Assembly (NCBI RefSeq): GCF_023051145.1
Contig: NZ_JALKFS010000005.1
Location: 2,993,733-3,057,732, forward strand
DNA length: 64,000 nucleotides
Source: Williamsia sp. DF01-3
Lineage (GTDB): Bacteria > Actinomycetota > Actinomycetes > Mycobacteriales > Mycobacteriaceae
Reading direction: 5' to 3'
Part shown: in pieces, positions 55,138 to 64,000 of the stretch
How positions within the stretch are numbered: position 1 is the stretch's first letter
Layout: each line of letters opens with the position of its first letter
Made by a program: the position numbers and the translations under genes
The notes under the pieces: model-generated
Database searches by the model: none
What the model saw: only the letters and a program-made list of their open reading frames with translations
What the model was told of the DNA's origin: nothing

Positions 55138-56667
55138 TCAGACGTAGTTTTTCTGCAGTTCGCGCTTCACCAGTTTTCCGGTGGGCGTGCGGGGGAGTTC
55201 GTCGACGAAGTCGACCGACTTGGGTGCCTTGTAATGCGCAAGGCGTTCCCGCACGAAGTCGATCATCTGCCGACCCAGCTCAGGGGACGGGTTCACGCCC
55301 GGCTCGAGCTGGACGCATGCCTTGGCGACCTCACCCAGATCTGGGTCGGGCACCCCGATCACGCCGACGTCGAAGACGTCAGGGTGGCCGATGAGGACGT
55401 TCTCGGCTTCCTGCGGGTAGATGTTCACTCCGCCGGAGATGATCATGAACGATTTACGGTCGGTGAGATAGAGGAAACCCTCCGCGTCGACGTAACCGAC
55501 ATCGCCGCTTGTTGTCCAGGCCGGGTGCTCGGGGTGCTGCGCAGACTTCGTCTTCTCTGGATCATTGTGATACTCGAACGGCAGTTCGTCGCGTTCCCAG
55601 AAGACCGTGCCGATCTCGCCGGTGGGCAGTTCGTTGCCGTCGTCGTCGCAGATGCGGACCACTCCCAGCAGGGGTTTGCCCACCGAACCGGGGTGGGTCA
55701 GGGCTTCCTCGCTGTTGATGAATGTGGCGCCGGCACCCTCGGTGGAGGCGTAGTACTCGTGGATCACCGGTCCCCACCACTTGATCATGGCCTGCTTGAC
55801 CTCGGGAGGACACGGCGCCGCCGCATGGATTGCGATCTTCATGCTGCTGACGTCGTATTTGGCGCGGACGTCCTCGGGCAGTTTGAGCATGCGGATGAAC
55901 ATCGTGGGCACCCACTGGCTGTGGGTGACCCGGTACTCGTCGATCAGGCCGAGCGCACCTTCGGCGTCGAACTTGTCCATCAGCACGATCGTGCCCCCGA
56001 CGGAGTTGACCATGCCGCAATAACGCAGCGGCGCAGCGTGATACAGCGGAGCGGGGCACAGGTACACACAGTCCTGGTCGAACCCGTACAGCAGCGAGAA
56101 CACCGCCGTGTACGGGTCGGGGATCTCGTTCACCTGCCCGTCCTGCAGCGGTACCTTGATGCCCTTGGGCCGGCCGGTGGTACCGGACGAATACAGCATG
56201 TCCTGACCGCGGGGCTGGTCGGTCAGGGGCTCGTCGGAGGCGTTGGCGAGGATCTCGTCGAACGACTCGAAGCCCGGTATGTCGCCACCCCAGGCGATTC
56301 GGTGCGTCACTCCGGGCACCTGATCCGCGGCGCTGACCGCATCGGCCACCTCGGCGGAGGCGAACAGGGCGACCGCGCTGCAGTCGCCGAGGATGTAGTT
56401 GACCTCGTCGGGTGTGAGGTGGTTGTTGATCGCGGTGACGTACATCCCCGAACGCACTGCCGCCCAATAGATCACGAGCACCCGGATGTCGTTGTTGGAG
56501 ACGATGGAAACGTTGTCGCCGCGGCCGAGGCCGAGGTCGTCACGCAGGTAGTGGGCGACTTGGGTCGATCGCCTGTCGAGCTCGGCGTAGGTGATCGACT
56601 CACCGGTCGCCGGTCGCACAACGGCGACCTTGTCAGGGGTGGTGGCGACAAAATTGCCCGGGAACAT
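55138..56667 (-). CDS. Acyl-CoA synthetase (AMP-forming, FadD4-like)
   Basis: 509-residue ANL-superfamily enzyme that activates a carboxylic acid, probably a fatty acid or sterol side-chain acid, to its CoA thioester. Motifs: A3 LYSSGTTGRPKGIKVPLQDG near residue 165, A5-like EYYASTEGAGATF near 305, TSGDVGYVDAEGFLYLTDRK near 385, and the A10 lysine in PRTPTGKLVKREL near 495. ATG 56667 is chosen because GGAGG lies 7 nt upstream; GTG 56694 would add 9 residues. The chain length or ring specificity cannot be read from sequence. Confidence 0.88.
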   Translation of the reverse strand: MFPGNFVATTPDKVAVVRPATGESITYAELDRRSTQVAHYLRDDLGLGRGDNVSIVSNNDIRVLVIYWAAVRSGMYVTAINNHLTPDEVNYILGDCSAVALFASAEVADAVSAADQVPGVTHRIAWGGDIPGFESFDEILANASDEPLTDQPRGQDMLYSSGTTGRPKGIKVPLQDGQVNEIPDPYTAVFSLLYGFDQDCVYLCPAPLYHAAPLRYCGMVNSVGGTIVLMDKFDAEGALGLIDEYRVTHSQWVPTMFIRMLKLPEDVRAKYDVSSMKIAIHAAAPCPPEVKQAMIKWWGPVIHEYYASTEGAGATFINSEEALTHPGSVGKPLLGVVRICDDDGNELPTGEIGTVFWERDELPFEYHNDPEKTKSAQHPEHPAWTTSGDVGYVDAEGFLYLTDRKSFMIISGGVNIYPQEAENVLIGHPDVFDVGVIGVPDPDLGEVAKACVQLEPGVNPSPELGRQMIDFVRERLAHYKAPKSVDFVDELPRTPTGKLVKRELQKNYV

Positions 56668-56815
56668 CAAGGACCTCCGGCTCAGCGAATCCACGAGGCG
56701 GCCCGAACGGCCGCGATATGTTAACCAGAACTATCACATTCCTCGCGGTTTCCGAGGAGTTATCCGGAGGAGTCATGAGGCCGGCGTAACAGATGTCGTG
56801 GACGCGGCACGCAAA

Positions 56816-56854
56816 GCCCCCGTCCACCGCGCCAGGGGCACGATGGACGGGGGC
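56816..56854 (-). terminator. Intrinsic terminator of acn-acnR
   Basis: Perfect 11-bp stem: GCCCCCGTCCA (56816-56826) and TGGACGGGGGC (56844-56854), with a 17-nt loop. It starts 14 nt after the acnR stop. Read on the minus strand it is followed by a short TTT. It ends the operon before the acyl-CoA synthetase promoter. Confidence 0.7.
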
Positions 56855-56868
56855 CAGGGTCGGCGCCG

Positions 56869-57435
56869 TCAGCGGGTACGGCGGACCGATTCCTCCACGA
56901 GGTCGAGAACCGCGTGCAGATCGTCGGTCGCGGCACCCGATGCCAGCCGGGTGGTGAGCCCGTCGAGGATGAGATCGAGATAGGCCACCAGAACGCGTGT
57001 GGGCAGATCGTCGCGCAACCGTCCGGCTGTCCGCTGCCGCTCGAGGCGAGCCAGTGTGGCCGACTCGAGCTCGGCGGAACGTTCCTTCCAGCCAGAACGG
57101 AACGCCGCGTCGGTGCGCAACTTACGGGCGATCTCCAGACGTGTTCCCAGCCAATCGAACTCCTCGGGATGGTTGAGCATGTCGCGCATCACCTGGACAA
57201 GACCTTCGTTCGCGGCCACGTCGGCCATTCGCTCGGCGTCCTCGTGCGCCAGCGCGAGGAAGAGCGCCTCCTTGTCCCGGAAGTGATGGAAAATCGCTCC
57301 CCGGGACAAGGAGGTTGCCTCCTCGAGCCGACGCACGGTGGCGCCGTCGTAACCGAACTCGGCAAAACAACGGCGCGCACCGTCGAGGATCTGACGTCGC
57401 CGGGCTTCCAGGTGGTCTTGGCTTACCTTGGGCAC
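56869..57435 (-). CDS. acnR: TetR-family repressor AcnR
   Basis: 188 residues. The N-terminal TetR helix-turn-helix is RRRQILDGARRCFAEFGYDG and TVRRLEEATSLSRGAIFHHF RDKEALFLAL (residues about 10-60); the C-terminal ligand domain is helical. GTG 57435 is chosen for its GAGGA spacing and for the PKVSQDHLEARRRQI start; the open frame extends into acn. It lies 16 nt after acn on the same strand, the position of the C. glutamicum AcnR repressor of aconitase, and an AcnR-type operator sits in the acn promoter. Rv1474c is the M. tuberculosis counterpart. Confidence 0.88.
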   Translation of the reverse strand: MPKVSQDHLEARRRQILDGARRCFAEFGYDGATVRRLEEATSLSRGAIFHHFRDKEALFLALAHEDAERMADVAANEGLVQVMRDMLNHPEEFDWLGTRLEIARKLRTDAAFRSGWKERSAELESATLARLERQRTAGRLRDDLPTRVLVAYLDLILDGLTTRLASGAATDDLHAVLDLVEESVRRTR

Positions 57436-57451
57436 CCGCGGAGTCCTCTGG

Positions 57452-60289
<2,838 letters not shown>

Positions 60290-60405
60290 TCAGCTCCACT
60301 CTTCGTGTTGTCGGCCGGCGGGGGCTGCGCCGGTCCGGATAGTTGTCGGCAACTTCACCGATCTGGACGCAAGCAGTGGGCTGCACCGCATGCGCTCTAC
60401 CGACG

Positions 60406-60433
60406 ATTCTAGCAGTACGAGCGTACTGGTAAA
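60406..60433 (-). promoter_or_regulatory. acn promoter with AcnR-type operator
   Basis: On the minus strand a -35-like TTTACC (60433-60428), a 16-nt spacer and a -10 TAGAAT (60411-60406). The palindrome CAGTACGAGCGTACTG (60413-60428, read on the plus strand) fills the spacer and fits the AcnR motif CAGNAC-N3-CGTACTG as I recall it from Corynebacterium glutamicum. Predicted leader about 120 nt to the acn ATG. Confidence 0.75.
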
Positions 60434-60570
60434 GCTGCCGGGTCGGTTCCGGGCATGTCCGGTGTGTCGGACAGGCGCGGTGATGCTGGGACTCCCCAAT
60501 TGTGTCGTAATGTGCAGCCGTAGGTTGGCTTCTGCCAGCAATGCCCCCGATCCACAGATTCGGAGAACAC

Positions 60571-61140
60571 GTGGCACCCACGCCGAGCTTGACCATCATC
60601 CCGCCGGATGTGAACCTGCCCGAGCTGCAGGCCGGACTGGCCGATGACGGAGTCGTGGCGCCACCGGAGATGACCCCGCGAATCCTGCAGGTTGTCGCCG
60701 AGGCGAAGGACAAGGGCTACGACGTGCATTTCGTGGTGACGGACAAGGTGTATCCCCGGATCACGTACTACCGCGACATCGCCACCGAATTGCAGCAGGA
60801 CACAGGCGGCACCGTCATCGTTCTCGGCGGCAATTACGTCGGTTCGGCAAGTGACGAGTTCAGCCGAGTGCAATTGGAACAGGCCACAGACAATCTGACG
60901 ATTTCGAATCCGCCCGTCGCAGCCGAGCAGATGGTGGACCGGATGACCGAGCAGACCCAGGTTCCGTGGACCGTTGTCACGGTCGTGCTGATCGCCGTGG
61001 TCGCCGTGGGCGCGGTGGTGGCCCGCAAGCTGCAGTTGCGCAAGGGAACTCCCACCGAGGCCGATCCGGCGACCGTGCACACCGCCGCTGAGTCGTCGGC
61101 CACGCCGCGCGCCGGCGGCTCTTCTGCCACTGACGTTTGA
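60571..61140 (+). CDS. Membrane protein of the Rv1476 position (DUF6676-like)
   Basis: 189 residues. An N-terminal alpha/beta part (SLTIIPPDVNLPELQAGLAD, KGYDVHFVVTDKVYPRITYY and GGTVIVLGGNYVGSASDEFS) is followed by one membrane helix (WTVVTVVLIAVVAVGAVVA) and a short basic then Ser/Ala-rich tail. GTG 60571 is chosen for the GGAG 6 nt upstream; ATG 60541 is possible. It sits just before the RipA-type gene, as Rv1476 does before ripA, and may be involved in envelope work. The function is unknown. Confidence 0.8.
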   Translation: MAPTPSLTIIPPDVNLPELQAGLADDGVVAPPEMTPRILQVVAEAKDKGYDVHFVVTDKVYPRITYYRDIATELQQDTGGTVIVLGGNYVGSASDEFSRVQLEQATDNLTISNPPVAAEQMVDRMTEQTQVPWTVVTVVLIAVVAVGAVVARKLQLRKGTPTEADPATVHTAAESSATPRAGGSSATDV

Positions 61141-61148
61141 ATTGACGC

Positions 61149-61172
61149 CAGAACTACACAATTGTAGTTCTG
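61149..61172. terminator. Perfect hairpin after the Rv1476-like gene
   Basis: CAGAACTACA (61149-61158) and TGTAGTTCTG (61163-61172) with a CAAT loop, 8 nt after the stop. It may end that transcript or act as an operator in the ripA upstream region. No clear U-run. Confidence 0.5.
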
Positions 61173-61399
61173 CGATATCCAATTTGTGACCTTCGGCATT
61201 GTCCGAGTTCACGGCGTTTCCGCAGGTAATGACGCTAATGTAATTTGTGACTGCTGTTTCCTTCGGGGTTCTTGTGGCGTACGGTTCCGTATGTCATCGG
61301 TGGTGCTAATGGGGAAGTTGATCACCATCGTGGCGATGGCCAGGTATGCCGCCGGTCGGCGGCGACCGGCGCAATGTCAGATCTGCGAGGGAGTTCTTT

Positions 61400-62920
61400 G
61401 TGAGGCGACGCACTGCATTCGGCATACGCCGTCGACCTTTTTCCGTGTCCACCCGACGGCGTGGTGGTGCCCGAACATCGGTGGCAGTCGCGTTTGTTGC
61501 GGCGGTCGCAGTGGGTTTCGGGCAGTTGTCCGCAGGGACAGCGGTCGCCGAGCCACCCAGCAGTGCTGACAAGATCGCCACGCTGATCAATCAGATCGCC
61601 GATACAAATCAGAACCTGGTCAACCTGGACGGCGACGTCGCGGTGAAGCGCGAAGCGGTCAACCGCGCTCTCGTCGACCTCCAGAACGCCAGGGAAGCGC
61701 AGCGACTGGCTGCCATCGCCGTGCGTGGCGCCCAAGAGGCGCTACAGGGCGCTGCCGGGGCAATTGCGCTCGCGGAGACCGACTTCGACGGGTTCATCCG
61801 GAGTCTGTACACCCAGGGCAACAGTCAGGGATCGATGGCTGCCTATCTCTCGGGAGATCCCGGTGCGGTCCTCGATCGCGCCTCGGTCATCGATCAGCTG
61901 AGCAAAGATCAGCAGGAGACGATCGCCCGGCTGCAGCAGGCTCGCAACGAAGAGGCCAACCGTGCGGCCACCGCGCAGGCCACCGAACAGCAGGCCTCGT
62001 TCGCCGCCACCACCGCCGAGACCCGCCAGGCCGACGCGCAGAGCGCGATCACCGAGGCGATGGAGGCAGTCAAAGCCGAGAACGCCCGGCGCCAGAAACT
62101 GCAGGCCGATCGGGACGAGGCGCAGCGGCAGCTCGAGGCGCTCCGAGGACAGCCGACACCTGTCATCTCGCCGGGTACGCCGGGATCGATCCTGCCCGAT
62201 CAGCAGGCCGCGATCGAGGACCAGGCGCACCAGGCCGCGTTGCGTGCTGCGGCCGATGCAGCAGGCAAGCTGGCATTGAACACCAGCCAGCAGATGCTCG
62301 CCGCGCTGGTCGGGTCGCTGACCCCGCCGCACACCGACATCGATGAGCCGACGACCCCGACGACCCCGACCACTCCGGTCGATCCGACGACCCCGGTCGA
62401 CCCGACCGATCCGACCACCCCGGTGGACCCCACCACCCCGACCGAGCCCACCACGCCGACGACCCCGTCACCGGGGACGGTCGACCCGGGCGCCGAAGGC
62501 CCCGCTGCGGTGGAGATCGTGGTCAACCGCGCGATGTCGCAGCTGGGTGTGAGTTATTCGTGGGGTGGTGGTGACGCGAACGGTCCCACCCTCGGTATCC
62601 GTGACGGTGGCGTGGCCGACTCGTACGGCGACTACAACAAGGTCGGCTTCGACTGCTCCGGGCTGATGATCTACGCATTCGCCGGCATCGGGATCTCGCT
62701 ACCGCACTACACGGGTTATCAATACACGTCGGGTCCACAGTTCCCGCTCTCGGAGATGCAGCGCGGCGACATGATCTTCTACGGGCCCAACGCGAGCCAG
62801 CACGTCGCCCTCTACCTCGGCGACAACACGATGATCGAGGCCCCGCAGTCGGGTGACGTCGTGAAGATCTCGCCGTTGCGGACCAGCGGAGCGATGCCCT
62901 ACGTGGTGCGGCTCGCCTGA
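61400..62920 (+). CDS. ripA: RipA-type peptidoglycan endopeptidase (NlpC/P60)
   Basis: 506-residue secreted cell-wall hydrolase. A long basic-then-hydrophobic signal (SVAVAFVAAVAVGFGQLSAG then TAVAEPP) is followed by a coiled-coil (about 55-250, ATLINQIADTNQNLVNLDGD), a Thr/Pro/Asp-rich linker (about 315-358) and the NlpC/P60 domain. Catalytic residues C419 (FDCSGLM), H468 (QHVALYLG) and E480 (MIEAPQSG) have the same spacing, 49 and 12, as Cys383, His432 and Glu444 of M. tuberculosis RipA. By homology it cuts the D-Glu-mDAP bond at division. GTG 61400 follows GAGGGAG. The 259-nt upstream region contains a -10-like TAATGT (61235-61240). Confidence 0.92.
   Translation: MRRRTAFGIRRRPFSVSTRRRGGARTSVAVAFVAAVAVGFGQLSAGTAVAEPPSSADKIATLINQIADTNQNLVNLDGDVAVKREAVNRALVDLQNAREAQRLAAIAVRGAQEALQGAAGAIALAETDFDGFIRSLYTQGNSQGSMAAYLSGDPGAVLDRASVIDQLSKDQQETIARLQQARNEEANRAATAQATEQQASFAATTAETRQADAQSAITEAMEAVKAENARRQKLQADRDEAQRQLEALRGQPTPVISPGTPGSILPDQQAAIEDQAHQAALRAAADAAGKLALNTSQQMLAALVGSLTPPHTDIDEPTTPTTPTTPVDPTTPVDPTDPTTPVDPTTPTEPTTPTTPSPGTVDPGAEGPAAVEIVVNRAMSQLGVSYSWGGGDANGPTLGIRDGGVADSYGDYNKVGFDCSGLMIYAFAGIGISLPHYTGYQYTSGPQFPLSEMQRGDMIFYGPNASQHVALYLGDNTMIEAPQSGDVVKISPLRTSGAMPYVVRLA
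62342..62470 (+). repeat. TTP/VDP linker repeat in the RipA-type protein
   Basis: In-frame degenerate repeats of ACC-CCG-type codons encode TTPTTP, VDPTTP and TEPTTP units between coiled-coil and catalytic domain. Such repeats slip easily and vary between strains. Confidence 0.75.
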
Positions 62921-63046
62921 TCTGATCGATCCAGCCTGGGGCCGTATGTCGACCCGCCGCAGATGCCGGACGTGGCTGGCTCCACCGGCGGCCCAGTACC
63001 CTCGGTGCAGTCAGTACAACGATCGAACAGACCCCGGAGGGTATCG

Positions 63047-64000
63047 GTGACCTCAGCGCAGGACGACAGCAAGACCTCGGCAGAGGATTTCAAGCTCACG
63101 CAGTCCGACGTCGCGTTGCTCGAGAAGGCGATGTTCGAGGTCAAAAGGGTCATCGTCGGTCAGGACCGCCTGGTCGAACGCATCCTGGTCGGTCTCCTGG
63201 CCCGCGGTCACATCTTGCTCGAAGGTGTGCCGGGCGTGGCAAAGACCCTTGCGGTCGAGACGTACGCGACCGTCATCGGTGGCAGCTTCTCGCGGGTGCA
63301 GTTCACCCCCGACCTGGTGCCCACCGACCTCATCGGTACCCGTATCTATCGCCAGGGTCGTGAGGAGTTCGACACCGAACTCGGACCCGTGGTGGCCAAC
63401 TTCCTTCTGGCCGACGAGATCAACCGTGCACCCGCAAAGGTGCAGTCGGCGCTCTTGGAGGTGATGGCCGAGCGGCATGTCTCCATCGGCGGCACCACCT
63501 ATCCGATGCCCGACCCGTTCCTGGTGATGGCGACGCAGAACCCCATCGAGAACGAGGGCGTGTACCCGCTGCCCGAGGCACAGCGTGACCGGTTCCTGTT
63601 CAAGATCCTGGTCGACTACCCGGCGGTGGAGGAAGAACGCGAGATCGTCTACCGGATGGGTAACGTCCCGCCCAAGGCATCCCGCGTTCTCGACGCGGAG
63701 ACGATGGTCCGGCTGCAGAACACCGCAGCGAATGTCTTTGTGCATCACGCCCTCGTCGATTATGTGGTCCGTGTGATCAATGCGACCCGGCGACCGGCCG
63801 AACTCGGCATGCACGATGTCGCGGGATGGCTGGCATACGGCGCATCCCCCCGAGCCACGCTGGGCATCGTTGCGGCTTCGCGCGCACTCGCGCTGGTGCG
63901 TGGTCGCGACTACGTGATTCCCCAGGACGTGGTCGAGCTCATTCCCGACGTGCTCCGCCACCGTTTGGTACTGAGCTACGACGCGCTGGCTGACGAGGTG
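63047..64000 (+). CDS. moxR: MoxR family AAA ATPase (3' end outside window)
   Basis: The first 318 residues of a MoxR-type AAA+ ATPase. Walker A is ILLEGVPGVAKTLAVETYA (about 57-75). Walker B and sensor region: ANFLLADEINRAPAKVQSAL LEVMAE (about 117-140), MATQNPIENEGVYPLPEAQR DRF. GTG 63047 follows GGAGGG. It is the counterpart of moxR1 (Rv1479), which heads a cluster with DUF58 and VWA-domain genes; those would lie past the window. MoxR proteins act as chaperones for metal-enzyme or VWA-protein complexes. The gene runs to the last base. Confidence 0.93.
   Translation, partial: MTSAQDDSKTSAEDFKLTQSDVALLEKAMFEVKRVIVGQDRLVERILVGLLARGHILLEGVPGVAKTLAVETYATVIGGSFSRVQFTPDLVPTDLIGTRIYRQGREEFDTELGPVVANFLLADEINRAPAKVQSALLEVMAERHVSIGGTTYPMPDPFLVMATQNPIENEGVYPLPEAQRDRFLFKILVDYPAVEEEREIVYRMGNVPPKASRVLDAETMVRLQNTAANVFVHHALVDYVVRVINATRRPAELGMHDVAGWLAYGASPRATLGIVAASRALALVRGRDYVIPQDVVELIPDVLRHRLVLSYDALADEV

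Noticed and set aside
61186-61399. A c-di-AMP (ydaO type) riboswitch upstream of the RipA-type gene
   Set aside because: Such elements often precede NlpC/P60 genes in actinobacteria, but the conserved aptamer blocks are not visible here; only hairpin and promoter-like sequence is seen.
61186-61569. A 127-residue Cys-rich open frame before ripA
   Set aside because: It overlaps the ripA signal-peptide region in another frame, lacks a family and a clear ribosome-binding site.
62342-62470. A CRISPR-like or tandem DNA repeat
   Set aside because: The repeats are short, in frame and encode a Thr/Pro/Asp linker; there are no spacers.

Overview
The window is a high-GC actinobacterial chromosome segment, most likely from Mycobacteriales. 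The gene order closely follows the Mycobacterium tuberculosis Rv1406-Rv1479 stretch (fmt, rsmB, rpe, ribD ... sufR-sufBDCSUT ... acn, ripA, moxR). There are no PPE genes or SufB intein, and there are Hen1/Pnkp, MpaB/CrtC-like and lycopene cyclase genes. Gordonia or a near relative (Williamsia, Rhodococcus) is the best guess; this rests on family recognition and synteny, not on a search.

Layout. 1-11745 (+): fmt end, rsmB, rpe, ribD; an FMN riboswitch; ribE-ribBA-ribH-PH protein; uvrC-rapZ-yvcK-whiA. 11893-18192 (+): gap-pgk-tpiA, secG, ppc. 18235-22286: an ECF42-type sigma factor with its DGPF/YCII partner (-), facing away from a coupled MpaB-type oxygenase/CrtC-like hydratase pair (+). 22356-28891 (-): tkt-tal-zwf-opcA-pgl, the pentose phosphate operon. 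29103-37437: ctaB, a DUF4878-like membrane protein, quinone oxidoreductase, ctaA, an ABC exporter and mptB. 37599-44461 (+): sufR and the SUF Fe-S assembly operon, plus a DUF1992 gene. 44521-48431 (+): hen1-pnkp RNA repair. 48434-52202: an ECF sigma factor and an Asp23/DUF2273/AmaP-like envelope-stress island. 52233-64000: lycopene cyclase, ABC-F ATPase, acyl-CoA synthetase, acn-acnR, an Rv1476-like protein, a RipA-type NlpC/P60 hydrolase, and the start of moxR.

Most genes are housekeeping: riboflavin, glycolysis/PPP, heme A, Fe-S and aconitase. Many are translationally coupled through ATGA/GTGA overlaps. Regulatory signals that can be read directly include the FMN riboswitch, a SufR-type operator over the sufR start codon, an AcnR-type operator between the -35 and -10 of acn, an intrinsic terminator after acnR, and about ten promoters whose -10 box lies 6-8 nt before the start codon (leaderless mRNAs).

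Four genes (fmt, the DUF4878-like gene, mptB, sufR) each carry one apparent -1 frameshift. Each is explained by one base missing from a short homopolymer (A5, G4, C4, G4). This looks like systematic sequence error; among other things it creates a false 959-residue MptB/ABC-ATPase fusion. The accessory parts most worth following up are the Hen1/Pnkp pair behind the SUF operon, the sigma/Asp23 island, and the MpaB/CrtC-like pair.
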